Source of the DNA: Spirochaetales bacterium Spiro_02
GTDB lineage: Bacteria > Spirochaetota > Spirochaetia > Sphaerochaetales > Sphaerochaetaceae
Length of the DNA: 48,614 nt
Assembly: GCA_001604275.1 (NCBI GenBank)
Contig: LVBD01000063.1
Span: 1-48,614 of the forward strand
Direction: 5' to 3'
In this document: piece after piece, positions 12,085 through 21,453 of the stretch
Numbering within the stretch: position 1 is the stretch's first letter
Layout of the letters: every line of letters begins with the position of its first letter
Position numbers and translations under genes: made by a program
The notes under the pieces: model-generated
What the model was told of the DNA's origin: nothing
What the model saw: only the letters and a program-made list of their open reading frames with translations
Database searches by the model: none

Positions 12085-12642
12085 TCAGATCTTCTCCACC
12101 TGCAGAAAGTCGACTTCGACCGGCGTGGACCGACCGAAAATCCCGACAGAGACCCGCAGGCGGCCTTTCTCGAGGTTGACCTCCTCGATCGTCCCCGTAA
12201 AGGTCTCGAACGGCCCCTCCACGATCCGGACCTGCTCGCCTACCGAGAACGTCTGCTTGGGCTTGAACACCTTCTCCGTCTTGATGTCGCCGGTCTTCTG
12301 GAAGATTCCCTTGACTTCGTCGGCCGTCAACGGTTGCGGCTTGACGCCATCCATCGCGCTGACGAATCCGGTCACTCCCTGGATACGCTTGATCTGCGAG
12401 CACCAGGTCTTCCAGCTGTGCTCGGGCAGGTCGAGCTCAACCAAGATATAGCCGGGCAGAATCTTCCGCTTGACATCGCGCTTGACGCCATCCTTCACCT
12501 CGACAACGGTCTCGAACGGGACCTTCACATCGGTGCAGACATCACGAAAGTCGGCATCGGTCTCCATCATCTTGCGGAGAATACGCTCGATCTTTTGCTC
12601 GTAGCCGGAATAAGTATGTACTACGTACCAACCTTTTGCCAT
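12085..12642 (-). CDS. nusG: Transcription termination/antitermination protein NusG
   Basis: This 185-residue protein has the N-terminal NGN domain (MAKGWYVVHTYSGYEQKIE; GYILVELDL) that contacts RNA polymerase, and a C-terminal KOW domain (FSVGEQVRIVEGPFETFTGT, then VSVGIFGRSTPVEVDFLQVE) that binds Rho or S10. The length is normal. AGGTG lies upstream of the ATG, 10 bp past secE, the standard pairing. Confidence 0.97.
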   Translation of the reverse strand: MAKGWYVVHTYSGYEQKIERILRKMMETDADFRDVCTDVKVPFETVVEVKDGVKRDVKRKILPGYILVELDLPEHSWKTWCSQIKRIQGVTGFVSAMDGVKPQPLTADEVKGIFQKTGDIKTEKVFKPKQTFSVGEQVRIVEGPFETFTGTIEEVNLEKGRLRVSVGIFGRSTPVEVDFLQVEKI

Positions 12643-12652
12643 GTCACCTGTC

Positions 12653-12832
12653 CTAGAATATGAGGTAGAGGCCCCGCAGCAGGAGGAAATCCACCAAACC
12701 GAGGACGACAGCGAAAATCAAGGTGGAGACAAGAACGACCTTGGTAGAGGAAACTACAGTCTCACGAGACGGCCATACGACCTTCTTCAGCTCGAGATGC
12801 GACTCCTTGAAAAATTTAACCAGTTTTTTCAT
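12653..12832 (-). CDS. secE: Preprotein translocase subunit SecE
   Basis: This 59-residue, single-membrane-span clamp subunit of the SecYEG channel starts MKKLVKFFKESHLELKKVVW. The conserved cytosolic amphipathic part contains VVWPSRE, followed by one hydrophobic helix (about residues 30-55). I chose the ATG at 12,832 because AAGGTGG sits 6 nt upstream; a longer reading frame exists but lacks this signal. It lies directly before nusG. Confidence 0.93.
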   Translation of the reverse strand: MKKLVKFFKESHLELKKVVWPSRETVVSSTKVVLVSTLIFAVVLGLVDFLLLRGLYLIF

Positions 12833-12918
12833 GTACGACCACCTTTCTATGGACACGAACGCCGTGCGTCTGCATGGCGACGTCCGATCGTCCGTCGGGC
12901 TCGACGCCGAGAAGCAAA

Positions 12919-12992
12919 CAGGCCAGGTAGGACTCGAACCTACAACATCCGGTTTTGGAGACCAGCGCTCTAGCCATTGGAGCTACTGACCT
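12919..12992 (-). tRNA. trnW: tRNA-Trp (CCA anticodon)
   Basis: A full cloverleaf can be folded on the minus strand. The acceptor pairs AGGTCAG with CTGGCCT, with discriminator G. The anticodon loop CTCCAAA gives CCA, and the T arm has GGTTCGAACC. No CCA tail is encoded (TTT follows the discriminator). It lies between rpmG and secE, as in many bacteria. Confidence 0.95.
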
Positions 12993-13024
12993 GTCTGCGT
13001 CTCGCGCCTCCGCCCTTTCGAACG

Positions 13025-13204
13025 TTATTTAATCTTTGTCTCGCGATGCAGGGTATGCTTATGCTCGAACGGGCAATATTTGTTCAATTCGAGCTTTCCA
13101 GGCGTATTCCGGCGGTTCTTCTCCGTGGTATAGTTCTTCCGCTTGCATTCCGTGCACTGCAGGGCGATTTTTTCGACCGGTCCCTTTTTCTTAGCGTTTG
13201 CCAT
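13025..13204 (-). CDS. rpmG: 50S ribosomal protein L33
   Basis: This 59-residue small ribosomal protein starts [20 protein letters not shown]. It keeps a Cys pair (C-TEC) and [20 protein letters not shown], but the second zinc CxxC pair is reduced to one Cys (YCPFEHKH), so zinc binding may be altered or use histidine. The ATG at 13,204 has GGAG about 8 nt upstream. It lies between the Thr and Trp tRNA genes. Confidence 0.93.
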   Translation of the reverse strand: MANAKKKGPVEKIALQCTECKRKNYTTEKNRRNTPGKLELNKYCPFEHKHTLHRETKIK

Positions 13205-13270
13205 AATCACAACTCCTCGGCGAAAATCGCCGTTCACAACTACCCGTCGGGACGGGCAAGAAAAAAAAAG

Positions 13271-13343
13271 AGCCTCCGAGCGGATTTGAACCGCTGACCC
13301 CCACCTTACCATGGTGGTGCTCTACCGACTGAGCTACAGAGGC
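13271..13343 (-). tRNA. trnT: tRNA-Thr (GGT anticodon)
   Basis: This 73-nt cloverleaf on the minus strand pairs acceptor GCCTCTG with CGGAGGC. The anticodon stem CCACC/GGTGG surrounds loop ATGGTAA, giving anticodon GGT. The T arm contains GGTTCAAATCC. CCA is not encoded. It is the first gene downstream of the block promoter. Confidence 0.95.
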
Positions 13344-13400
13344 GTATGCACTTCACGAGGACATACCTGTCGGGCGGTAGGCCTGCAACATGCAGAAGCC

Positions 13401-13429
13401 AACTTACCAAATTGAGTTTCTTTTGTCAA
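13401..13429 (-). promoter_or_regulatory. Promoter of the tRNA-Thr/rpmG/secE/nusG/ribosomal block
   Basis: The minus strand shows a consensus -35 TTGACA (complement of 13,424-13,429), exactly 17 bp of spacer, and a -10 of TAAGTT (complement of 13,401-13,406). Transcription would start near 13,394, about 50 bp before tRNA-Thr. The sequence around it is AT-rich compared with the neighbourhood. It probably drives the whole block down to rpoBC and perhaps rpsG. Confidence 0.75.
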
Positions 13430-13738
13430 TATCAGCAATTCACTTTTTAGGCACCGGAATGACGGACGCCGACGAGACCGCATCCGACGGTGGAAAAAAC
13501 ACCGGCTTCCGTGGTATCATCGCTATATACAGTTTTTCTCCAGGCTGGCATTCCGACGAGAAGCGTTGGATTCGCCGCATCCAGGCATGTCGTCGTACGG
13601 GCGCTCCGCCGTCTCGCGCGACCATGGTTGCGCCGACTCTCATCAGCCGCTTGGTCCGGCTACACACGGAATCCGTTCCGAACTCTCCCCGGAAACCGGG
13701 CAAGACGACAAGACATCGCGTCAACGAAGGAGCAGAAC

Positions 13739-14254
13739 ATGAACGCACAACGAAACGGCAGGCAACGCTATGACCTGCATGTCATGCCGTCCCCCGGGCA
13801 GAGAACGTACCACGGCAACGGCCGCCATCGGCTCAACGTCGCGCATTCGGGAAGAGTCAGAGCCATCCGGACGTTCTGGAGGACCTACGATGCCGGCGAC
13901 TGGGATACGATGAAAACCCTGTTCACCGGAGAAGGCTTCATCGATTGGGTGGTCGCCACAAAGCGGCTGACGGTCGAGGAGTTCATCGCGCTTGCGAAAA
14001 CCGCTGATTCCGACGGACCGCTACGCATCACGCTGCAAAGGATGGAGGTCTTCGGCAACAAGGCCGTCACCGCCGCAGAAATCCGCGAACCGAAGACAGG
14101 GGAAACCTGGCACGTGGTTTCATTTTTCACGTTCTCAGCCGAGAAGATACATTCGATCGTCGAATATCGAACCGACGGAGCACGGATCCTGACGCCGGAG
14201 CTGGCCTTGTTGATCGGCGACGCAATGCCTTCCCAGCAGTCATTCGCCCTGTGA
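13739..14254 (+). CDS. NTF2/SnoaL-like fold protein of unknown function
   Basis: I read 171 residues from the ATG at 13,739, which has a strong AAGGAG 6 nt upstream; a longer in-frame start at 13,490 lacks this signal. After a basic, low-complexity N-terminus of about 40 residues comes a region (RAIRTFWRTYDAGDWDTMKT, then FTGEGFIDWV, and FFTFSAEKIHSIVEYRTDGA) with the look of an NTF2/SnoaL-like alpha+beta barrel. Such domains serve as small-molecule enzymes or as dimerisation modules. No catalytic residues can be assigned. It is transcribed divergently from the ribosomal block. Confidence 0.7.
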   Translation: MNAQRNGRQRYDLHVMPSPGQRTYHGNGRHRLNVAHSGRVRAIRTFWRTYDAGDWDTMKTLFTGEGFIDWVVATKRLTVEEFIALAKTADSDGPLRITLQRMEVFGNKAVTAAEIREPKTGETWHVVSFFTFSAEKIHSIVEYRTDGARILTPELALLIGDAMPSQQSFAL

Positions 14255-14290
14255 CGGAGCTCCCGGGACACCCCGTACGACAAGGAATCG

Positions 14291-14456
14291 TTGTATCTAG
14301 TCCGAGTTCTGTATATAGTATGGATATTGGATATGGCGAGGAGGCCGCCTCTCCTGTATCAGCCTGTATCAGGAAGGCGCGGCGATATCCAATGACATTG
14401 CGTACGATATCATCCAAACAGCCGTCCGTCGGGACGGCGGGAAGGAGTCCGGAACC
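14291..14456 (+). promoter_or_regulatory. glgP promoter and folded 5' leader
   Basis: A good promoter is present: -35 TTGTAT at 14,291-14,296, a 17-bp spacer, and -10 TATAGT at 14,314-14,319. The start would fall near 14,326, exactly where ATTGGATAT (14,326-14,334) begins. Its complement ATATCCAAT lies at 14,385-14,393, so the transcript could open with a long stem-loop that encloses further GC-rich stems and a tandem CTGTATCA. A second hairpin CCGTCC/GGACGG sits just before the AAGGAG of glgP. Regulation through this leader is inference. Confidence 0.6.
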
Positions 14457-17039
14457 ATGAAGACAGGACAGCTCACGAGATTCGGCCACACAAGCGCCGA
14501 TATCGCCCAAGACTTCGCCGAACATCTGAAATACTCGCTTGACGCCGATGTCTACCACGCTACGGCGGAGGGTCGCTATACCGCACTCGCATATGCGATC
14601 CGTGACAGAATCATCCATCAGTGGGACCTCAGCCGCAAAACCCAGCGCGCAACGAATTCAAAACGGGTCTACTACCTTTCCCTTGAATTCCTGATGGGAC
14701 GGGCAATGACGAACAACATCATCAACATGAAGCTCAAGGGGGAAGTCAAGGAAGCGATGGCCGAACTTGGCTATCGCTACGAGGATCTGGCCGATGTAGA
14801 GCCCGACGCAGGGCTTGGCAATGGAGGCCTGGGCCGGCTCGCCGCCTGTTTCCTCGATTCCCTGGCGACGATGGAACTACCGGCGTACGGGTATGGAATC
14901 AGATATAACTACGGCATATTCCGACAGCAGATCAGAAACGGATGGCAAGTCGAACAGCCGGACAACTGGCTTCGGGATGGGAACCCATGGGAGATCCAGC
15001 GCCCCGACCTGATCTATCCGGTCCAATTCGGGGGGGAGGTGAAAGTCATCCGCGAAAACGGCCGGGATCTGTTCAAATGGATCGGTTCGGAGCAGATCAA
15101 CGGCATGGCCTATGACATGCCGATCATCGGATACGGGGGCAACACAGTCAATACGCTCCGGCTGTGGAGCGCCAAGGCTCCGGAAGAATTCAACTTCCAG
15201 GAGTTCAACGAAGGCGACTATACCGAGGCGGTGCGCGCGAAGGTGTCGGCCGAGAACCTCAGCCAAGTACTTTATCCCAACGACACGCTGTACATGGGCA
15301 AGGAACTACGCCTGAAGCAGCAATACTTCTTCGTGGCTTGTTCGCTGGCGGACATCGTGCGCCGGTTCAAGCGACAGAACCTGTCGTGGAGCCATTTTCC
15401 CGAATTCGCCGCAATACAGCTCAACGACACCCATCCATCGCTTTCGATTCCCGAGATGATGCGCATCCTCATCGATCTGGAGGGGCTTGGCTGGGACGAA
15501 GCGTGGGATATCACGCTGAACGTGATGGGATACACCAACCATACGCTGATGCCCGAGGCTCTGGAAAAATGGCCGCTTCCGATGATCCAATCCATCCTGC
15601 CTCGACACATGCAGATCATCTTCGAGATCAACCATCGGTTCCTTCAGCAGGCTGTCTCGTTCTTCCCGCTCCAGCCTCAGATGCTGAGCAAGGTCAGCAT
15701 CGTCGAGGAGACCAACCCAAAGCAGGTGAGGATGGCCAACCTATCGATCATCGGCAGCCATTCGACCAACGGCGTCGCGGTGCTCCATTCGGAGCTGCTC
15801 AAGACGACGATGTTCCCCGAGTTCAACCTGATCTTCCCCGACCGGTTCAACAACAAGACCAATGGCATCACCCAGCGCAGATGGCTGCTTGATGCGAACC
15901 CTCCCCTCGCGGCGAAAATCACCGAAGCGATCGGGGACGGGTGGATCACCGACTACGCCCAGATCTCGAAACTGGCTCCGTTCGCCGACGATGCGGCGTT
16001 CCGTTCAGATTTCGCGGCGATCAAGCGTCAGGCCAAGATCGCCGCAGCCGATTTTCTACGCAAGGACTGCTCGCTGACGGTCGACCCTGATACGATGTTC
16101 GATGTCCAGGTCAAGCGCATCCATGAATACAAGCGGCAGTTCCTCAACGCCCTCGACATCCTGATGATCTACAACCGGCTGAAGAAGGATCCTCAGTTCG
16201 CCGCTTCGTTCCCGCCGATGACATTCCTGTTCGGAGGAAAAGCCGCTCCGGGATATGTGAACGCGAAACTGATCATCAAGTTCATCAACAACATCGCAAA
16301 GGTGATCAACGCCGACAAGGACGTGGCCGGTAAGCTTACGGTGCTGTTCATGCCGAACTACCGGGTTACCATGGCGGAGAAGATCATCCCCGCAACGAAC
16401 CTGTCCGAACAGATTTCGACGGCAGGCACGGAAGCCTCGGGCACCGGCAACATGAAGTTCATGTGCAACGGCGCGCTGACGATCGGAACGATGGATGGCG
16501 CGAACGTGGAGATCGCACAGGAAGCAGGAAAGGACAACTTGTTCATCTTCGGTCATACCGAGGAGGAGATCGCCGCGATGCGGTCCTCCTACGATCCCTA
16601 CTCATGGGTCATCAACGACCCTGAGATCAAGAAGGTCGTGGATCTGATCGTCTCCGGATACTTCAACGTGAACGAACCGAATATCTTCGAACCGCTGCGC
16701 AGAGCCTTGTTCGACCGGGGGGACCGGTATTTCCATTTCGCCGACCTGCGGGACTATGCCGATACCCACGAACGGGCGAGAAAACTCTATTTCTCCGATC
16801 CCGACGAGTGGAACCGCAAGGCGATCCTCAACATCGCCGCTTCCGGCAAGTTCTCGTCGGACCGGACGATCAGGGAATACGCAGACGAGATATGGCATGT
16901 GAAACCCTGCCATATCGAGCTTGATCCGAATAGCGACACCGTTCTGGCCGACGCCCGCAATCCGGAGGCCGTGATGGCCGGCGCTACGTCTGGCACTGAT
17001 GCGGCACCTACCAAAAAGATAAAAGCTACGAAGAAATAG
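14457..17039 (+). CDS. glgP: Glycogen/starch phosphorylase
   Basis: This 860-residue enzyme of normal length releases glucose 1-phosphate from glycogen or maltodextrin with phosphate, in the cytoplasm. The N-terminal part has YYLSLEFLMGRAMTNN and GLGNGGLGRLAACFLDS, typical of the family. The C-terminal half has the pyridoxal phosphate site EASGTGNMKFMCNGA with the Schiff-base lysine at about residue 667, and VFDVQVKRIHEYKRQ-like residues (DVQVKRIHEYKRQFLN). The first about 15 residues and a lysine-rich tail (KKIKATKK) are variable additions. AAGGAG lies 9 nt before the ATG, and an intrinsic terminator follows. Confidence 0.96.
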   Translation: MKTGQLTRFGHTSADIAQDFAEHLKYSLDADVYHATAEGRYTALAYAIRDRIIHQWDLSRKTQRATNSKRVYYLSLEFLMGRAMTNNIINMKLKGEVKEAMAELGYRYEDLADVEPDAGLGNGGLGRLAACFLDSLATMELPAYGYGIRYNYGIFRQQIRNGWQVEQPDNWLRDGNPWEIQRPDLIYPVQFGGEVKVIRENGRDLFKWIGSEQINGMAYDMPIIGYGGNTVNTLRLWSAKAPEEFNFQEFNEGDYTEAVRAKVSAENLSQVLYPNDTLYMGKELRLKQQYFFVACSLADIVRRFKRQNLSWSHFPEFAAIQLNDTHPSLSIPEMMRILIDLEGLGWDEAWDITLNVMGYTNHTLMPEALEKWPLPMIQSILPRHMQIIFEINHRFLQQAVSFFPLQPQMLSKVSIVEETNPKQVRMANLSIIGSHSTNGVAVLHSELLKTTMFPEFNLIFPDRFNNKTNGITQRRWLLDANPPLAAKITEAIGDGWITDYAQISKLAPFADDAAFRSDFAAIKRQAKIAAADFLRKDCSLTVDPDTMFDVQVKRIHEYKRQFLNALDILMIYNRLKKDPQFAASFPPMTFLFGGKAAPGYVNAKLIIKFINNIAKVINADKDVAGKLTVLFMPNYRVTMAEKIIPATNLSEQISTAGTEASGTGNMKFMCNGALTIGTMDGANVEIAQEAGKDNLFIFGHTEEEIAAMRSSYDPYSWVINDPEIKKVVDLIVSGYFNVNEPNIFEPLRRALFDRGDRYFHFADLRDYADTHERARKLYFSDPDEWNRKAILNIAASGKFSSDRTIREYADEIWHVKPCHIELDPNSDTVLADARNPEAVMAGATSGTDAAPTKKIKATKK

Positions 17040-17060
17040 CATCGGATTCTCATGCAGAAC

Positions 17061-17101
17061 AAGCTCCCCTTCCCGGATGATCCGGCGGGGAGCTTCTTTT
17101 T
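17061..17101 (+). terminator. Intrinsic terminator of glgP
   Basis: AAGCTCCCC (17,061-17,069) pairs with GGGGAGCTT (17,087-17,095), with an inner stem CCGGA/TCCGG, followed by CTTTTT at 17,096-17,101. It begins 22 bp after the glgP stop codon. Confidence 0.93.
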
Positions 17102-17307
17102 GTCTGAGGATCGACAGGCAAGCTATAGATTATGCGGCATTTGCTAGCAATCACCGACCAAGCATGCAGCAATGGCAGAGCATTGTGCAAGCAATGGCAA
17201 AGCGAAAAGAAAATGAAGAATCTACATTATTATTTTTAATATAATTAATTATTAATCATCATACCGATAATTTTGATATACTTGGCAAGGGGAATTCCGG
17301 CTCCGCT
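17102..17307. other. glgP-DUF554 intergenic region
   Basis: There is no gene in these 200 bp. The left half carries the second copy of the GCAAT-rich repeat. The right half (17,215-17,280) is very AT-rich, with a palindromic ATTAATTATTAAT core, unlike the GC-rich surroundings. The two flanking genes converge here. Confidence 0.5.
17131..17206. repeat. GCAAT-rich intergenic repeat, copy 2
   Basis: It shares a 22-base exact stretch (17,146-17,167) with positions 399-420, then continues with similar AGCAATGGCAGAGCA units. It follows the glgP terminator. Both copies sit in spaces between a terminator and a neighbouring transcription unit. Confidence 0.6.
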
Positions 17308-18060
17308 TCATGGCATCAGCGCCGACAGATAGGGAGCGATCCATGCGAGCAACGGGGCGACCACCATGGCGGGCAGGAAGTTGCCGGTCTTGAACTCCTT
17401 GATGCCCGTCAGCCCCAGGCCGATCATCAGCAGCAGGATGCCGCCGACCGCCGATAGTTCGGCGATGCCGGAATCTCCGAGCACCGGAGCGAGCCAGCCT
17501 CCGGCAAGGGTGAAGAATCCTTGGTAGATGAGAATAAACAGGGCAGACGCAATGACACCCGGTCCATAAGCGGCGGCGAAGATGATCGCCATGCAACCGT
17601 CCATGATCGACTTGACCATGATCAGCTCATAGTCCCCCACCGTGCCGGCTTGGATGGAACCGACCACTGACATCGCCCCGGAGCAGAACAGCAACGAAGC
17701 GTCGAGGAACCCCTTGGCGAAATTCGAACCGCCGGAAACGGCCGCGACCGCCTCCGAATGGACATTGTCGCTCGCAGGGGACGAAACGCGGGATGTCCTG
17801 CGATCCATCCAGTCGCCCAGACGCAATATCCCATCCTCGATATGGAGCGCATAGCCGACAAAGCCTCCGATCACGACCGAGAAAATCAGAATCAGGTAGC
17901 TATTCGTTCCCAGAGCCATCGACATGCCGATGACCAGCGTGACAAGGCCGGAACTGGACATGACGACAGACTTGAACTCGTCCCTGATCCTTGAGCGCAA
18001 CAGAAGACCGAGCAACGAACCGATGATGACGGCAATGCAGTTGAAATAGGTGGCGAACAT
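17308..18060 (-). CDS. DUF554 family integral membrane protein
   Basis: This protein is about 250 residues from the ATG at 18,060 (MFATYFNCIAVIIGSLLGLL), the usual start for DUF554 proteins; a longer frame upstream is not supported. Several hydrophobic helices are visible, with the family hallmarks GSLLGLLLRSRI near the N-terminus and FCSGAMSVVGSIQAG in the middle. DUF554 members are inner-membrane proteins suspected to be transporters, but no substrate is established. It lies tail to tail with glgP and divergent from the next gene. Confidence 0.88.
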   Translation of the reverse strand: MFATYFNCIAVIIGSLLGLLLRSRIRDEFKSVVMSSSGLVTLVIGMSMALGTNSYLILIFSVVIGGFVGYALHIEDGILRLGDWMDRRTSRVSSPASDNVHSEAVAAVSGGSNFAKGFLDASLLFCSGAMSVVGSIQAGTVGDYELIMVKSIMDGCMAIIFAAAYGPGVIASALFILIYQGFFTLAGGWLAPVLGDSGIAELSAVGGILLLMIGLGLTGIKEFKTGNFLPAMVVAPLLAWIAPYLSALMP

Positions 18061-18070
18061 GATACGTTGC

Positions 18071-18099
18071 AGTATAATGGGAAAACCGCGCTTGCTCAA
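18071..18099 (-). promoter_or_regulatory. Promoter of the DUF554 gene (near-leaderless)
   Basis: On the minus strand -35 TTGAGC (complement of 18,094-18,099), a 17-bp spacer and -10 TATACT (complement of 18,071-18,076) form a good promoter. The expected start near 18,064 would leave a leader of only about 4 nt before the ATG at 18,060, and no ribosome binding site is visible. Confidence 0.65.
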
Positions 18100-18161
18100 T
18101 GCGTATGAATCCGTTGCTTTGACGAACGCGAGAACCCTTGTCTCATAGAAGGACGGTATGA

Positions 18162-18854
18162 ATGGAAACGGTATTGTTGGCCGCAGGACTTTCGACCAGG
18201 ATGCACGGATCGCAGAAACTGCTACTGCCATGGGGGGATGAAACGGTTGCCGCGCATTGCGTGAGACAGGCGCTGTTCGGATTGCGCGACATACTGATGG
18301 CGAGCCCTACGGCGCCGGAACAATCGGCCGGCCGCCTGATCGTAGTCACCGGTTGTGATGCAGTCCCGGTACGGAAAGCGCTGGAACCCATCGAAGGGCA
18401 ACTGGAAGCTGGTCTATTCGACGTACAAAGCGATGCGGCATTCCTCCGGCGGCCGGAACTGTTGTTCGTCCACAACCAGAGATATTGCTTCGGACAGTTT
18501 TCCTCGACACTCGCGGGGGTGGCGGCAGTCTCGCAAGGATCGCCGTTCTTCATTACGATGGGGGATCTACCGCTGATCACCGCCGCCCACTACGGCAAGC
18601 TCGTCGGACAGCTCGACGGATACGACGCAGTGCGTCCCGCCTGCGCCGGCACGCCAGGACATCCGGTGCTCCATGCCGCCCGGTTACGGGAGGAAATCCT
18701 GAAGCTCCCGGAAACTGCGACGATGCGGAGCCTTCTGGCGGTAAAAAAAACGACGGCCACCGACGACGGCGACATCGCATGGATCAGCGACATCGACACC
18801 CCGGAGGCCTATCGGTCATTGTACGTCCTTACGTTCGGGCGGCTTCCTTCGTAG
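18162..18854 (+). CDS. MobA-like nucleotidyltransferase
   Basis: This 230-residue protein has the nucleotidyltransferase fold used for cytidylylation or guanylylation of molybdopterin. The N-terminal nucleotide-binding loop [20 protein letters not shown] is clear (residues 5-24), followed by the metal-binding aspartate in [11 protein letters not shown] and a GTPGHPVL block near residue 163. This resembles MocA/NTP_transf_3 proteins that make the cytosine dinucleotide cofactor for xanthine dehydrogenase-type enzymes. No molybdenum enzyme lies next to it, so the substrate is uncertain. AAGGA lies 8 nt before the ATG. Its last 26 bp overlap the end of clpB. Confidence 0.8.
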   Translation: METVLLAAGLSTRMHGSQKLLLPWGDETVAAHCVRQALFGLRDILMASPTAPEQSAGRLIVVTGCDAVPVRKALEPIEGQLEAGLFDVQSDAAFLRRPELLFVHNQRYCFGQFSSTLAGVAAVSQGSPFFITMGDLPLITAAHYGKLVGQLDGYDAVRPACAGTPGHPVLHAARLREEILKLPETATMRSLLAVKKTTATDDGDIAWISDIDTPEAYRSLYVLTFGRLPS

Positions 18855-21453
18855 TGGCGGAAGCGGGCACAGCGCCCTTATGGATCGCGATCACGTCCTC
18901 CTCTACGGATAGAACGATCACATCCCCGTCTGCGAAATCACCGTTGAGCAATTTGACAGCCAGCTGGTTCTCGATCAGATTCTGGATGGCACGCTTGATC
19001 GGCCGCGCCCCGAAATCGGGATCGAATCCCGCTTTTGCGATGAACCTCAGCACATCCTCGTTCCACGAAAGCTGGAAGCCCTTGAGCGCCAGACGTTTGG
19101 CAAGCAAGTCGAGCTGCAGCGCCACGATCTTCTTGATCGCGCTCTCATCAAGCCGATGGAATACGATGATCTCATCGATCCGGTTGATGAACTCCGGCTT
19201 GAACGAAGCGTGGATCACCGCTTCGACCGCCTGTCGGGCCACGTCGTAGTCCTTGGACATCAGCAACTGCTGGCTTCCCAAGTTGCTTGTCATGATGACG
19301 ATCGTATTGGTGAAGTCGACAACCCTGCCCTGCCCGTCGGTCAGACGACCGTCGTCAAGAACCTGCAGCAGCACGTTGAACACGTCGGGATGCGCTTTCT
19401 CGATCTCATCGAACAAAATCACCGAATACGGGCGACGTCGAACAACTTCGGTCAGCTGACCGCCTTGGTCATAGCCGACGTACCCGGGAGGCGCTCCGAT
19501 CAGACGGCTGACCGAGTGTTTTTCCATGTACTCGCTCATATCGATCCGCGTAAGGGCCTTTTCATCATCGAAGAGGAACGAAGCCAACACCTTCGCAAGC
19601 TCCGTCTTGCCTACTCCCGTCGGTCCTGCGAACAGGAACGACCCTAAAGGCCGATGCTCGTCACCGATACCCGTCTTGTTGCGCCTGATGGCGTTCGCCA
19701 CCGCCTTGATCGCTTCGTCCTGCCCGATGACACGCTGCGACAGCGTATCCTCGAGGTGGACGTACTTCTCCATCTCGCTGGCGAGCATCTTCGCCACCGG
19801 CACGCCTGTCCAGTTGCTGACGATCCTCGCCACGTCGTCGTCCGAAACTTCTTCCCGCAGCAGTTGCCGACCATCGGTCTGCACTGCTTCGAGGGCGGAG
19901 CTCTTGTCGGATATCTCCTTGGTCAGCGAGGGAATCAGCCCATGCTTGATTTCGGCGGCCTTGTTCAGGTCGCCGTTGCGTTCGGCCATCTGCTCCTCGG
20001 TCTTCAGCTGTTCAAGCCGGGCCTTCTTCTCACGGATGCTGTTGATCGCATCCCGTTCGTTGGTCCACTGCAGATGCATCGCGTCGCGCTGGGTCTGTAG
20101 TTCGGCAAGTTCTTCCTTGATCTTTTCCAGCCGCTTGAGCGAGTTCTTGTCGGTCTCGCGCCCCAACGCCTGCTGCTCGATGTTCAGCTGAAGAATCTTC
20201 CGTTCGATCTGGTCGAGTTCCACCGGCTGGCTTTCGATCTCCATCTTCAACTGGCTCGCAGCTTCGTCGATCAGGTCGATCGCCTTGTCGGGGAGGAATC
20301 GATTGGTGATGTACCGGTCGGAGAGAACCGCGGCGGCCACCAGCGCCTCGTCCTTGATCCGTACCCCGTGGTGCACTTCATACCGCTCTTTCAGTCCGCG
20401 AAGGATCGCAATGGTATCCTCAACGGAAGGTTCTTTGGTGTATACTGGCTGGAACCGCCGCTCCAGAGCCTTGTCCGTCTCAATGTACTTGCGGTACTCG
20501 TCCAGCGTCGTCGCACCGATGGCGTGCAACTCTCCGCGGGCGAGCGCAGGCTTGATCAGGTTGGAGGCATCGGTCGACCCTTCCGCCGCTCCGGCTCCGA
20601 CGATCGTATGCAGTTCATCGATGAACAGGATGATCTGGCCTTCGGACTTTACCACTTCGTTGATCACGGCCTTCAGCCGCTCCTCGAACTCACCGCGGAA
20701 TTTCGCGCCGGCGATCAAGGAACCGATATCCAGCGACAGCAACCGCTTGTCACGGAGCGATTCGGGAACGTCGCCGCTGACGATCCGCTGGGCAAGTCCT
20801 TCCACGATGGCGGTCTTGCCGACACCGGGCTCACCGATGAGCACCGGATTGTTCTTCGTCCTTCTCGACAGCACCTGCATGACACGCCGGATCTCCTCGT
20901 CACGGCCGATGACCGGATCGAGCTTGCCCTGCCTGGCCAGCGACGTCATGTCCTTGCAGTATTTTTCCAGCGACTGATATCTGCTTTCAGGATCTTCGTC
21001 GGTGATCCTCTGGTTGCCGCGGATCGACTGCAATGCGGCCATCACGTTCTCCTTGGTCACTCCGCGGTTCTTCAGCATCTCCCCTACGGGGGAATCGCCG
21101 TCCTCAAGAATCGCCAGGATCAGATGCTCGGCGCTGATATACTCGTCCTTGAACGTCCCTGCGATCTTCTCGCTGGCGTATAGTTCATTGCCCAGCCGAT
21201 TGGACAGGGAACGTTGCGAGGCACTGCCGTAGCTCTTGGGAAGCCGGTCCACCATCTGCTCCAGCTCCTGCTCAAGGGAACGGGAAGAGACCCCCAGTTT
21301 CTCGAAGAGAGGACGTACCATCCCCTCCTTCTGCTGCAGTAGCGCCAGCAGGATATGCTCGGTATCGATCACCGAGTTGTTGTGATCGTTCGCTATCGTA
21401 TCGGCGCTCTGAATCGCCTCGCGAAGCTTGATCGTCATATTCTCTACATTCAT
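18829..21453 (-). CDS. clpB: ATP-dependent chaperone ClpB
   Basis: This 874-residue AAA+ disaggregase works with DnaK to rescue aggregated proteins. It has the N-terminal Clp repeat domain, a first ATPase module with Walker [10 protein letters not shown], the long coiled-coil middle domain (about residues 400-530) that identifies ClpB, and a second ATPase with Walker [10 protein letters not shown] and the [20 protein letters not shown] region. The length is standard. The gene converges on the nucleotidyltransferase gene and overlaps it by 26 bp. No CIRCE element is obvious upstream. Confidence 0.97.
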   Translation of the reverse strand: MNVENMTIKLREAIQSADTIANDHNNSVIDTEHILLALLQQKEGMVRPLFEKLGVSSRSLEQELEQMVDRLPKSYGSASQRSLSNRLGNELYASEKIAGTFKDEYISAEHLILAILEDGDSPVGEMLKNRGVTKENVMAALQSIRGNQRITDEDPESRYQSLEKYCKDMTSLARQGKLDPVIGRDEEIRRVMQVLSRRTKNNPVLIGEPGVGKTAIVEGLAQRIVSGDVPESLRDKRLLSLDIGSLIAGAKFRGEFEERLKAVINEVVKSEGQIILFIDELHTIVGAGAAEGSTDASNLIKPALARGELHAIGATTLDEYRKYIETDKALERRFQPVYTKEPSVEDTIAILRGLKERYEVHHGVRIKDEALVAAAVLSDRYITNRFLPDKAIDLIDEAASQLKMEIESQPVELDQIERKILQLNIEQQALGRETDKNSLKRLEKIKEELAELQTQRDAMHLQWTNERDAINSIREKKARLEQLKTEEQMAERNGDLNKAAEIKHGLIPSLTKEISDKSSALEAVQTDGRQLLREEVSDDDVARIVSNWTGVPVAKMLASEMEKYVHLEDTLSQRVIGQDEAIKAVANAIRRNKTGIGDEHRPLGSFLFAGPTGVGKTELAKVLASFLFDDEKALTRIDMSEYMEKHSVSRLIGAPPGYVGYDQGGQLTEVVRRRPYSVILFDEIEKAHPDVFNVLLQVLDDGRLTDGQGRVVDFTNTIVIMTSNLGSQQLLMSKDYDVARQAVEAVIHASFKPEFINRIDEIIVFHRLDESAIKKIVALQLDLLAKRLALKGFQLSWNEDVLRFIAKAGFDPDFGARPIKRAIQNLIENQLAVKLLNGDFADGDVIVLSVEEDVIAIHKGAVPASATTKEAART

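Noticed and set aside
13490-13738. Longer N-terminal extension of the NTF2-like protein
   Set aside because: The ATG at 13,739 has a strong ribosome binding site and the extension lacks structured sequence; the extra part covers the divergent promoter region.
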